Origin: Pseudomonas sp.
GTDB lineage: Bacteria > Pseudomonadota > Gammaproteobacteria > Pseudomonadales > Pseudomonadaceae
Assembly: GCF_030690725.1 (NCBI RefSeq)
Contig: NZ_JAUYGD010000078.1
Coordinates: 1-40,201, forward strand
Reading direction: 5' to 3'
Length of the DNA stretch: 40,201 nucleotides
In this document: in pieces, positions 1-7,199 of the stretch
How positions within the stretch are numbered: position 1 is the stretch's first letter
Layout: each line of letters starts with the position of its first letter
Notes under the pieces: generated by a model
What the model saw: only the letters and a program-made list of their open reading frames with translations
What the model was told of the DNA's origin: nothing
Databases searched by the model: none
Made by a program: the position numbers and the translations under genes

Positions 1-69
1 TGCAGATTTCTGTTTGCCGCTGAGTTGGCTCACCTGAGCCAGCCAGCGCTGAAAGGCTTGAGTATCCAT
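1..69 (-). CDS. Transposase N-terminus, IS1595-like (partial, runs off the window)
   Basis: A leftward frame starts with ATG at 69 and stays open to the window edge (23 codons, beginning MDTQAFQRWLAQVSQL). The pattern of a short amphipathic helix with QFxxWLxxV-like spacing resembles the N-terminus of IS1595-family DDE transposases, which continue with a zinc ribbon and a catalytic domain. Neither is visible here, so the assignment rests on only 23 residues and on recognition rather than alignment. It could instead be another small helical protein. Confidence 0.45.
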   Translation of the reverse strand, partial: MDTQAFQRWLAQVSQLSGKQKSA

Positions 70-140
70 GGCGGGCAGACCTCATGAGCGGATGCCTGCC
101 TTAAAGCTTAGTCTTTGCAACACGCTATTGGGACATAGCC
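1..140 (-). mobile_element. End of a probable IS1595-like insertion sequence
   Basis: The leftmost bases hold the start of a leftward gene whose N-terminus resembles IS1595-family transposases, preceded by a short leader. Read on the minus strand, the leader begins GGCTATGTCCCAATAGCG at about base 140, which I take as the possible terminal inverted repeat. The other end lies outside the window, so neither the repeat nor a target duplication can be verified. The presumed end abuts the terminator hairpin of the neighbouring operon. The boundary is an inference. Confidence 0.4.
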
Positions 141-142
141 AT

Positions 143-172
143 AAAAAAACCGGCTCACAGGGAGCCGGTTTT
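143..172 (-). terminator. Intrinsic terminator of the beta-oxidation operon
   Basis: The arms AAAACCGGCTC (146-156) and GAGCCGGTTTT (162-172) pair perfectly around a 5-nt loop. On the minus strand the stem is followed by a run of seven T (bases 143-149). It lies 28 bases past the stop of the leftward gene ending at 200. The T-rich arm on the other side means it may also work rightward. Confidence 0.85.
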
Positions 173-199
173 CAGTACATCTGCTTTAACACGACGGAT

Positions 200-2344
200 T
201 TAGAAGCTCTGGTTCTTCGCCGCCTTTTCCAGCAGCAACGCCGGCGGTAGGAAGCGCTCACCATACTGCTCAGCCAGGTACTGGGCGCGGGCGACGAAGT
301 CCTTCACCCCGTACTGGTTGATAAACTGCAGCGCGCCGCCGCTCCAGGCGGCAAAGCCGATGCCCATGATCGAGCCGATATTGGCGTCGGCAACCGACTT
401 GAGCACGCCTTCTTCCACGCAGCGCACGGTTTCGATGGCCTGGATAAACAGGATGCGATCACGTACGTCGATCTGCGAAATCTGCGCATCGCTCTTCTCG
501 AAACGCGCCTTGAGTTCCGGCCACAGGTGCTTCTTGCCACCCGCCGGGTAATCGTAAAAGCCCGCACCCGCCGCTTTGCCCGGACGTTTGTACTCGTTGA
601 GCATCATGTCGATCACCGCAAACGCCGGGTGCTCGGGGATGGACTTACCCTCGGCGGCCAGATCCTTGATGGTCTGCTGACGAATATGGTTCATCAGGCT
701 CATCGACACTTCGTCGCTGATCGCCAGCGGGCCGACCGGCATGCCGGCCTTGCGCGCTTCATTCTCGATCATCGCCGCGCTCACGCCTTCGCCCAGCATG
801 GCCAAGCCTTCGTTGGTGAAGGTGCCGAACACCCGCGAGGTAAAGAAGCCGCGACTGTCGTTGACCACGATCGGGGTCTTCTTGATCTGCATGACGTAGT
901 CAAAACCGCGCGCCAGGGTCTCGTCGCTGGTCTGCTCGCCCTTGATGATTTCCACCAGCGGCATCTTGTCCACCGGGCTGAAGAAATGCAGGCCGATAAA
1001 CTTGTCCTGCTTCTGCACCGCGTTGGCCAGGCCGGTGATCGGCAGGGTCGAGGTGTTGGAAGCAATCACCGCATCGCTCAACGCAGCCCGCTCGGCAGCG
1101 GCAGTGACATTGGCCTTGAGGTCACGATCCTCGAATACCGCTTCGATAATCAGGTCGCAACCTTCGAAATCGGCATCGCTAACAGTCGGTTTGATCCGCG
1201 CCAGAATGCCATCGCGCTTGTCGGCGCTCATCTGGCCACGGCCGACTTTCTTCTCCAGCAGCTTGGCCGAGTAATCCTTGCCCTTCTCGGCCGCCTCGAT
1301 GGAGATGTCCTTAAGCACCACCTCAATCCCAGCCACCGCCGACACATAGGCAATACCGGCGCCCATCATGCCGGCACCGAGCACGCCGACCTTCTTGGTC
1401 ACGTAGGGCTCGAAGCCTTGCGGGCGCGAGCCGCCGGCGTTGATTTCATTGAGCTGGAACCAGAAGGTGCCAATCATGTTCTTCGCCACCTGGCCGGTGG
1501 TCAGCTCGGTGAAGTAGCGCGCTTCGATAATCTGCGCGGTGTCGAAGTCGACCTGGGCGCCTTCGACGGCGGCGCACATGATCTTCTCCGGCGCCGGGAA
1601 GCAGCCCTTGGTCTTGTCGCGCAATACGCTTGGCGCGATGGCCAGCATCTGCGCCACGTTCGGGCTCGACGGCGTGCCACCGGGGATCTTGTAACCGGCA
1701 ACATCCCAAGGCTGCTTGGGCGCCGGGTTGGCGGCGATCCAGGCGCGGGCCTTGGCCAGCAGGTCATCCTTGTCGGAAGCCAGTTCGTGGATCAAGCCCG
1801 CCTTGAGCGCGGCATCGGGACGGACCTTTTTGCCTTCGGCCAGATACGGCAGGGCTTTTTCCAGACCGAGCAGGCGCACCATACGCACCACCCCGCCACC
1901 GCCTGGCAGCAGACCGAGGGTGACTTCCGGCAGGCCGAGCTGAATGCTGGAGCTGTCCAAAGCGATACGGTGATGGCAGGCCAGGGCAATTTCCCAGCCG
2001 CCGCCCAGGGCCGCACCATTGATGGCCGCAACCACCGGCTTGCCGAGGCACTCCAGGCGGCGCAGTTGGCCCTTGATATTGAGGATCATCTGGTAGAAGG
2101 CCGGCGCGTCGGCCTTGGTCACCTTGATCAGCTCATTGAGGTCGCCGCCGGCGAAGAAAGTCTTCTTCGCCGAGGTGAGGATGACCCCAGCGATGGAATC
2201 CTTCTCGGCTTCCAGGCGGTCGACAATCTTGCCCATGGCTTCGCGGTATACCGCGTTCATGGTGTTGGCGCTCTGGCCGGGCATGTCCATGGTCAGAACG
2301 ACGATATTGTCCTGGCCTTTTTCGTAACGGATGGCGTCAGTCAT
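200..2344 (-). CDS. Multifunctional 3-hydroxyacyl-CoA dehydrogenase / enoyl-CoA hydratase (FadB/FadJ-type)
   Basis: A 714-aa beta-oxidation alpha-subunit type enzyme. It hydrates enoyl-CoA and then oxidises 3-hydroxyacyl-CoA with NAD+. The crotonase domain covers about residues 1-190, with oxyanion and acid-base features GGGWE (E118) and LPEVTLG (E140). An NAD-binding Rossmann domain starts near residue 320 with GAGMMGAG, the dehydrogenase His lies in LHFFSP, and the C-terminal dehydrogenase domains follow. Length is normal for the family. The ATG at 2344 is preceded by AAGGA on the minus strand. It is downstream of, and codirectional with, the thiolase at 2473-3678, the usual partner. From memory it matches the P. 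aeruginosa PA1737 type better than classical FadB, so it is left without a symbol. Confidence 0.9.
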   Translation of the reverse strand: MTDAIRYEKGQDNIVVLTMDMPGQSANTMNAVYREAMGKIVDRLEAEKDSIAGVILTSAKKTFFAGGDLNELIKVTKADAPAFYQMILNIKGQLRRLECLGKPVVAAINGAALGGGWEIALACHHRIALDSSSIQLGLPEVTLGLLPGGGGVVRMVRLLGLEKALPYLAEGKKVRPDAALKAGLIHELASDKDDLLAKARAWIAANPAPKQPWDVAGYKIPGGTPSSPNVAQMLAIAPSVLRDKTKGCFPAPEKIMCAAVEGAQVDFDTAQIIEARYFTELTTGQVAKNMIGTFWFQLNEINAGGSRPQGFEPYVTKKVGVLGAGMMGAGIAYVSAVAGIEVVLKDISIEAAEKGKDYSAKLLEKKVGRGQMSADKRDGILARIKPTVSDADFEGCDLIIEAVFEDRDLKANVTAAAERAALSDAVIASNTSTLPITGLANAVQKQDKFIGLHFFSPVDKMPLVEIIKGEQTSDETLARGFDYVMQIKKTPIVVNDSRGFFTSRVFGTFTNEGLAMLGEGVSAAMIENEARKAGMPVGPLAISDEVSMSLMNHIRQQTIKDLAAEGKSIPEHPAFAVIDMMLNEYKRPGKAAGAGFYDYPAGGKKHLWPELKARFEKSDAQISQIDVRDRILFIQAIETVRCVEEGVLKSVADANIGSIMGIGFAAWSGGALQFINQYGVKDFVARAQYLAEQYGERFLPPALLLEKAAKNQSF

Positions 2345-2399
2345 TACTTAATTCCTTTCTCACTGGCAGTTGCACTCAACTGGTGGGCAACGCAGAAAC

Positions 2400-2467
2400 C
2401 GTAGGAGCGGGCAATGCCCGCGATCATCAACGCAACGTCGGCTTCGCGGGCATGGCCCGCTCCTACG
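2400..2467. repeat. REPIN (inverted pair of Pseudomonas REP sequences)
   Basis: GTAGGAGCGGGCAATGCCCG starts at 2401 and its inverted counterpart, ending GCCCGCTCCTAC, finishes at 2466. Each half is itself a small palindrome and the two halves can fold into one long hairpin. This is the standard layout of Pseudomonas REPINs, mobilised by RAYT transposases encoded elsewhere. It sits between thiolase and dehydrogenase inside the presumed operon, where it could affect mRNA stability or partial termination. Confidence 0.85.
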
Positions 2468-2472
2468 CCTGA

Positions 2473-3678
2473 TCAGATTCGTTCAATAATCGTGGCAATG
2501 CCCATACCGCCGCCCACACAGAGGGTGGCCAAGCCGTAGCGCAGCTGGCGCTTCTCCAGTTCGTCGAGCAGGGTGCCGAGGATGGCGCAGCCGGTCGCAC
2601 CCAGCGGGTGGCCCATGGCGATGGAGCCGCCGTTGACGTTGACCTTGTCCTCGCTGACGCCCATGTCCTTCATAAACTTCATCACCACCGAGGCAAATGC
2701 CTCGTTGACCTCGAACAGGTCGATGTCGTTGACGTTCAGCCCGGCCTTGGCCAACGCCTTGCGGGTGGCCGGCGCCGGGCCGGTGAGCATGATGGTCGGG
2801 TCGGTGCTGGTCACCGCGGTGGCGACGATGCGCGCGCGCGGCTTCAAGCCCAGTTCCTTGCCCTTGGCAGCGCTGCCGATCAGCATCAGGGCCGAGCCAT
2901 CAACGATGCCGGAGCTGTTGCCTGGGGTGTGTACGTGGTTGATCTGCTCGACATGGCTGTAAACGCGCAGCGCGGTGCTGTCGAAGCCCATCTGGCCCAT
3001 CATCTCGAAGCTCGGCTTGAGTTTGCCCAGGCCTTCGAGGGTGGATTCGCCACGAATAAACTCGTCGTGGTCGAGCAACACGATGCCGTTTTGGTCGGCC
3101 ACCGGAATCAGCGACTTGTTGAACGAGCCGTCTTTGCTGGCGCGGGCAGCTTTCTGCTGCGAGCGCAGGGCAAAGCTGTCGACGTCCGTGCGGCTGAAAC
3201 CTTCCAGGGTGGCGATCAGATCGGCGCCGATACCCTGCGGGGTGAAGTGGGTGTGCATATTGGTCGCCGGGTCCATCACCCAGGCGCCGCCATCGGAGCC
3301 CATGGGAATGCGCGACATCGACTCGACGCCGCCGACCACCACCAGGTCCTCGAAACCGGAACGCACCTTCATCGCGCCCATGTTTACCGCTTCCAGGCCC
3401 GAAGCGCAGAAACGGTTGAGCTGCACGCCCGACACGCTGACATCCCAATCGGCGACCATGGCCGCGGTTTTGGCAATGTCTGCGCCCTGATCACCCACCG
3501 GCGTTACGCAGCCGAGCACGATGTCATCGACCTGGCTGGTATCGAGGTTATTGCGCGCTTGCAGCGCTTTGAGCAGGCCGGCGATCAGGTCGACAGGCTT
3601 GACGCTGTACAGCGCGCCGTCCTTCTTGCCTTTGCCGCGGGGCGTGCGCACTGCATCGAAAATAAATGCTTCGGTCAT
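2473..3678 (-). CDS. Acetyl-CoA C-acyltransferase (3-ketoacyl-CoA thiolase)
   Basis: A 401-aa thiolase that cleaves 3-ketoacyl-CoA with CoA to give acetyl-CoA and a shortened acyl-CoA. The nucleophilic Cys is C91 in NRFCASG. The C-terminal catalytic His is in GHPLGATGC and the second active-site Cys in LCVGGGMG. The start at ATG 3678 has AGGA and GGAGGT upstream. It is the promoter-proximal gene of the leftward operon with the multifunctional dehydrogenase, from which it is separated by a REPIN. The pairing corresponds to PA1736-PA1737 of P. aeruginosa as I remember it. The acyl chain preference cannot be read from sequence. Confidence 0.92.
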   Translation of the reverse strand: MTEAFIFDAVRTPRGKGKKDGALYSVKPVDLIAGLLKALQARNNLDTSQVDDIVLGCVTPVGDQGADIAKTAAMVADWDVSVSGVQLNRFCASGLEAVNMGAMKVRSGFEDLVVVGGVESMSRIPMGSDGGAWVMDPATNMHTHFTPQGIGADLIATLEGFSRTDVDSFALRSQQKAARASKDGSFNKSLIPVADQNGIVLLDHDEFIRGESTLEGLGKLKPSFEMMGQMGFDSTALRVYSHVEQINHVHTPGNSSGIVDGSALMLIGSAAKGKELGLKPRARIVATAVTSTDPTIMLTGPAPATRKALAKAGLNVNDIDLFEVNEAFASVVMKFMKDMGVSEDKVNVNGGSIAMGHPLGATGCAILGTLLDELEKRQLRYGLATLCVGGGMGIATIIERI

Positions 3679-3801
3679 GGCGTCCTCAGACCTCCAATGG
3701 AGGGTGGCTGATGGCGCAGGTGAGGCCCGCGCCTGTTTTTGTTGAGTGGGCCTACCATACGCCGAGCCGAAGTAGTCTCAATGACCGAAGTGCTCAGGCC
3801 T

Positions 3802-3832
3802 ATTGACCGCTCAGCTCAGACAAACGGTCAAT
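3802..3832. promoter_or_regulatory. 8-bp inverted repeat upstream of the thiolase operon, possible operator
   Basis: ATTGACCG (3802-3809) and CGGTCAAT (3825-3832) form a perfect inverted repeat with a 15-nt spacer, about 125 bases upstream of the thiolase start. On the minus strand the right arm contains TTGACC, which could serve as a -35 element. The shape fits a dimeric repressor site, but I cannot name the regulator. Confidence 0.35.
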
Positions 3833-4133
3833 CACTGGGCGAAGGCCAACAAGCGCGTCTAGCTCAAGGCCCGCTTGCCAATAACCGGGGCCGCGTCATA
3901 ACCACTGGCAACTAACCCGCAAACCTTAGTAATCAAGGCGTCTATAGCCAGGTGCTGCACGCCCCTACAGTTGAATCAAGCCACCAGCAAATAGAGCGCT
4001 AGTCGGCTGCTGTAGGCGTCGTCGCCGGGTTTTGCCGGGGCGGCTTGAATGATCAACACGAGGCGTGGCGTCGCATCCGCATATTGAGCAGGACAGCGAC
4101 GACCACCCGCAAAAAACAACAAGGCCAACCGCC
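3833..4133. other. Non-coding stretch, no convincing feature
   Basis: No reading frame here has both a start with a ribosome-binding site and protein-like composition. A CTGTAGGCGTCG-containing segment near 4010-4020 and some short GC-rich complementary patches are present, but no terminator or known RNA was recognised. It probably carries the promoter of the small frame at 4134 or of the rhodanese gene at 4353. Confidence 0.4.
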
Positions 4134-4229
4134 ATGTTCAATCCAGTGAAAATGCGTCAGGCAGGCATGATCGTGTTTGCCACCACAGTCATTCTGATTC
4201 TTCCCAACCTGACCCGTTTGGTCAGCTAA
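4134..4229 (+). CDS. Possible 31-aa single-span membrane peptide
   Basis: The ATG at 4134 opens a 31-codon frame with a basic N-terminus (MFNPVKMRQAG) followed by a hydrophobic run of about 16 residues (MIVFATTVILILPNL) and a short polar tail ending at TAA 4227-4229. AAGG lies 9 bases upstream. This charge-then-hydrophobic layout is typical of small bacterial membrane proteins. No family is recognised and expression is unproven. It stands alone, about 120 bases before the rhodanese gene on the same strand. Confidence 0.45.
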   Translation: MFNPVKMRQAGMIVFATTVILILPNLTRLVS

Positions 4230-4352
4230 ACCCCTGATTTCCTGCCCTGCCTGCCACCGTGGAGTGAGCCGGCAGCGGCAGCGCAACTTCAACAAACGCG
4301 TGTAAAGCAGCGCCTGTGCTAGGGTGATTTCAATCAACCCAAGGAGCTCGCC

Positions 4353-4712
4353 ATGCGCACCCTATTTGCCACCCTCGGCCTGCTGGTCAGCCTGCCTCTG
4401 CTGGCCGGCGAAGCCGAACTCAGCGCCGCCGTTGTCGCCCTGCAATCACCGGAAAGCGTGCTGATTGATGTACGCACCGCCGAAGAGTTCGCCGCAGGCG
4501 CATTACCCGGTGCCGAGCAGATTGAGCACGAACAGATCACCAGCCGCATCAGCGCCCTTGCCCCGGATAAAGACACGCCGATCATCCTCTACTGCCGCAG
4601 CGGCCGCCGTTCCGGCATCGCCGAAGAAAACCTGCGCGCCATGGGCTACAGCAACCTGATCAACGCTGGCGGCTATGACGAACTGAAACTCGCCCTGGAG
4701 TCGCAGGATTGA
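4353..4712 (+). CDS. Exported single-domain rhodanese (PspE-like)
   Basis: A 119-aa protein with an N-terminal signal peptide (about residues 1-19, cleavage near LLAGEA) and one rhodanese domain. The active-site loop is CRSGRRS with Cys81 as the sulfur-carrying residue, and the DVRTAEEF motif lies near residue 40. Such proteins move sulfane sulfur in the periplasm. An SD of AAGGAG lies 6 bases before the ATG. Its stop TGA overlaps the TTG start of the cytochrome c gene by 4 bases, so the two are translationally coupled and probably act together. Its substrate is unknown. Confidence 0.88.
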   Translation: MRTLFATLGLLVSLPLLAGEAELSAAVVALQSPESVLIDVRTAEEFAAGALPGAEQIEHEQITSRISALAPDKDTPIILYCRSGRRSGIAEENLRAMGYSNLINAGGYDELKLALESQD

Positions 4713-5536
4713 ATAAGCGCACCCTCTGCATCGCCCTGCTCACCCTCCTACCCTTCAGCCACCTGCACGCCGCCGAACTGACCCTGGAACTGGGCAACGG
4801 CAGCCAGCGCCTGAGCAGCGCCCAACTGCTCACCCACCCGCAGGCGCAAAACGTCGAGATCAGTGACGACGTCAGCTACAAACGCAGCATGCGCTACCGC
4901 GCCGTGCCGCTGGCCGCGCTACTGGAAGGCGTGCAGCCGGGTGATCACCTGCAATTGGTGGCCAGCGACGGCTTTGCCGCCGAACTCTCCGCCGCCCCCG
5001 CGCTTAGCCAAACTGGCAGCAAAGCCTGGCTGGCCATCGAAGACCCTGCGCAACCCTGGCCCGCCCTGGGCAACGGCAAACCCAGCGCCGGGCCGTTCTA
5101 CCTGGTATGGCAAAACCCGGCCGCCAGCCAGATCGGCCCCGAGCAATGGCCATTCCAGCTGGCCACCATCCGCAAACTGGCCCCCGTGGCGCAGCGCTTC
5201 CCGCAACTGCTGCCAGCGGCCGACGCCAGCCCGGCGGTGCAGGCCGGTTTTGCCCAGTACCAGAAGAACTGTATGGCCTGTCATCGCTTAAATGGCGCGG
5301 GCGACTCGCAATTCGGCCCGGACCTGAATATTCCGTATAACCCGACCGAGTATTTCAGTGGCGACTTTTTAACCCGCTATATCCGCGACCCACAAAGCTT
5401 GCGGCGCTGGCCACAAGGCAAGATGCCGGGGTTTTCGGTTGAGGTTTTGAGTGACAAGGAATTGGGGGAATTGGTTGAGTATTTGGAGCATATGGTGGGG
5501 AGGAAGGCAGCCCTGACTAGCCTAACCAAGGACTAG
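4709..5536 (+). CDS. Periplasmic mono-heme cytochrome c with an N-terminal sulfite-oxidase-like domain
   Basis: A 275-aa protein starting with TTG inside the stop of the rhodanese gene. The signal peptide is about residues 1-21 (ending HLHAA). Residues 22-160 resemble the fold of molybdopterin-dependent oxidoreductase-type domains (segments such as VPLAALLEG and AWLAIEDPAQPWPALGNGKPSAG split by loops), without a recognised cofactor Cys. A class I cytochrome c domain follows, with heme motif CMACH at 188-192 and a likely axial Met239 in GKMPGF. Coupling to a rhodanese suggests sulfur-compound or periplasmic electron transfer chemistry. That role is inferred. The last 20 or so codons are less GC-biased than the rest, just before an AT-rich island. 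Confidence 0.82.
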   Translation: MNKRTLCIALLTLLPFSHLHAAELTLELGNGSQRLSSAQLLTHPQAQNVEISDDVSYKRSMRYRAVPLAALLEGVQPGDHLQLVASDGFAAELSAAPALSQTGSKAWLAIEDPAQPWPALGNGKPSAGPFYLVWQNPAASQIGPEQWPFQLATIRKLAPVAQRFPQLLPAADASPAVQAGFAQYQKNCMACHRLNGAGDSQFGPDLNIPYNPTEYFSGDFLTRYIRDPQSLRRWPQGKMPGFSVEVLSDKELGELVEYLEHMVGRKAALTSLTKD

Positions 5537-5589
5537 AGCTAAGCTTATGAACACAACTATTTAATATAAAAATCAAAAAAGGAAAAATC

Positions 5590-6237
5590 ATGGCAGCATC
5601 CTATCCTCCATACATGAATTCCACCGGACTTATAAGCAAAATACTGGACAAAATAAAAGTCGCCGCCACTCCAAGCAGATTCACACAGGACTATTTAGCC
5701 ACCGAGCTAGGCTTTAGCAGCGGTAGCGCCAGAGCGTTTATTCCATTAGCAAAAAGAATAAACTTACTAGCCAGCGACGGAACACCTACAGATTTATATA
5801 AACAGTTTAGAAATACAAACGCAGCAATATCTAAAGCAGCAATGGCGGAGTCAATCAAAAAGGGCTACGCAGATTTATTCACAAGAAATGAATACGCGCA
5901 CAGCCTAAGCAAATCAGACCTAGAAGGTCTGATTATGCAAATGACCGGATCAGAGAAAGGTAATAAAACGGTCCAAGCCGTAATTGGAACTTTCGACGCA
6001 CTAAAAAGCTATGCCAGCTTTAACATATCTACATCCGACATCGTTCATGAAAAAACTGAGCAAACAACTACATCCGACGAACACTTCATAGAAAACATAA
6101 AAACCACTTCGTTGGGCAGCGAAGAAATCGGACTGAATCTGTCCTACACCATAAACCTCGTCCTTCCGAAAACTGATGACATTGGTGTTTTCAATGCAAT
6201 CTTCAAAAGCCTTCGCGAAAACCTACTGAAGAAATAA
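5590..6237 (+). CDS. DUF5343-like protein, first gene of an AT-rich cassette
   Basis: A 215-aa protein. The N-terminal part (about 12-75) has the look of a winged-helix domain typical of DUF5343: an AATPSRFTQDYLATELG segment, a small-residue turn, then DGTPTDLYKQFRN. The C-terminus (about 175-210) has the alternating strand pattern LNLSYTINLVLP and a helix IFKSL, also typical of this family. A good SD (AAGGAAAA, 5579-5586) precedes the ATG. The AT-rich leader holds TATAAA at 5565-5570 as a possible -10. The codon use is AT-rich with AGA/ATA/TTA codons, unlike the GC-rich flanks, so acquisition by transfer is likely. Two bases separate it from the HEPN gene. It may be a DNA-binding regulator, antitoxin or sensor for that gene; this role is inferred. 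Confidence 0.72.
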   Translation: MAASYPPYMNSTGLISKILDKIKVAATPSRFTQDYLATELGFSSGSARAFIPLAKRINLLASDGTPTDLYKQFRNTNAAISKAAMAESIKKGYADLFTRNEYAHSLSKSDLEGLIMQMTGSEKGNKTVQAVIGTFDALKSYASFNISTSDIVHEKTEQTTTSDEHFIENIKTTSLGSEEIGLNLSYTINLVLPKTDDIGVFNAIFKSLRENLLKK

Positions 6238-6239
6238 TC

Positions 6240-6818
6240 ATGGAAGACAAAATTAAATTATTTGCCATATCCAATCAAATGACAGAGAGAACATTAGACT
6301 ATCTTGAAAGCGATCTTAAACTCGACCTTGGCAGGGACATTGGCACTATACAAGACAAAGATGATGAATATTACCCACAATTTCAGCATTTGATTCGAAC
6401 TGAAGCAAAAGAAATGGCAGTACATTACGAGCTCTTCTACTGCCTCGAAGTTTCTATCCGGAAAATGGTTAACGATAAGCTAAGATCAGAGTTAGGGGAA
6501 AATTGGTGGGATCTAGCAGACATATCCGACCCAATCAGGAAAAATGTGAAAGACAACATCCAACGTGAGGCGGACTCAGCATTTACTCAAAGATCAGAAG
6601 ACGAGCTGGATTACACGACATTTGGGGAGCTTGGGGAAATAGTTAGGAAAAACTGGGAAAAACTGGGAGACTTATTTAATAGTCAAAAAGGTTTCAACCG
6701 TGTAATGAACAATCTAAATTTGTTACGCGGACCAATAGCGCACTGCAGTCCTTTAGCCGAAGACGAGGTTGTTCGTCTACGCCTTACCGTTCGCGACTGG
6801 TTTAGGCTTATGGGATAA
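6240..6818 (+). CDS. Swt1-like HEPN domain protein, putative ribonuclease
   Basis: A 192-aa, all-helical protein. MAVHYELFYCLEVSIRK (about 59-75) followed by WWD and DPIRKNV resembles the HEPN domain of the Swt1 type. Near the C-terminus LRGPIAHC supplies the HEPN catalytic signature R-X4-H (R163, H168), so the RNase site looks intact. HEPN RNases commonly serve as toxins or abortive-infection effectors. The start lies 2 bases after the upstream stop with only a weak purine-rich SD (GAAGAAA) inside the upstream gene, which suggests translational coupling. The base composition matches the upstream DUF5343 gene and not the surroundings. Function as RNA cutter and the partnership are inferences from family knowledge and context. 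Confidence 0.7.
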   Translation: MEDKIKLFAISNQMTERTLDYLESDLKLDLGRDIGTIQDKDDEYYPQFQHLIRTEAKEMAVHYELFYCLEVSIRKMVNDKLRSELGENWWDLADISDPIRKNVKDNIQREADSAFTQRSEDELDYTTFGELGEIVRKNWEKLGDLFNSQKGFNRVMNNLNLLRGPIAHCSPLAEDEVVRLRLTVRDWFRLMG

Positions 6819-6880
6819 GCCTAAAAATTAATTTATTTTCCGTTCACTGTTATCAGTCTATTTAGTATTTCTATCAAAGT

Positions 6881-7120
6881 TCCTTTTGCGCCCCTCGGGC
6901 GCGTCACTTTCTCTTGCTTCGCACAAGAGAAAGTAACCAAAGAGAATGCGCCCCTGCATCCGGGTTTCGCTGCGCGAAACTTCCCTCGCTCCGGTATTGC
7001 TCCGGGGGCCGGCGTACATGGGCCGTCCCTGGCCCATTACGCCTCTCGCCGCATCCATGCGGCTCGTCCCCCTACGCAACACCTCCACTCGGCCTCCTGA
7101 CGGGGATTTTGCGCGCGCAT
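6881..7120 (+). repeat. Structured dispersed repeat, copy 1 (rightward)
   Basis: The unit opens with a hairpin GCGCCC-CTC-GGGCGC (6888-6902) and a perfect 11-bp hairpin ACTTTCTCTTG/CAAGAGAAAGT (6906-6934, 7-nt loop). A GC-rich body of about 180 bp follows, containing GGGCCGTCCCTGGCCCAT and CATCCATGCGGCTC. The same parts, in the same order, occur inverted at 7200-7425. Repeats of this kind are scattered in Pseudomonas and related genomes and are often wrongly called as short arginine- and proline-rich proteins. The right boundary is approximate. No protein is believed to be encoded. Confidence 0.65.
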
Positions 7121-7199
7121 CTGAGATATGTGTTTAGAAACCAAAATGCTCAACGCCCTTGGCTTTGACTTGTAGCTATTTCCCACAAAACGTGCAGAC

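Noticed and set aside
527..2404. Long rightward open frame (625 codons) opposite the multifunctional beta-oxidation gene
   Set aside because: It is the antisense of a clear enzyme gene, rich in His, Arg, Gly and Leu with no family features or SD; long antisense frames are expected in GC-rich coding DNA.
2608..3711. Rightward open frame (367 codons) opposite the thiolase gene
   Set aside because: It is an antisense shadow of the thiolase, without recognisable protein features.
4053..4337. Leftward open frame of 94 codons between thiolase and rhodanese genes
   Set aside because: It has no SD, erratic Cys/Arg/His composition and no domain; it overlaps the small membrane peptide and the rhodanese leader.
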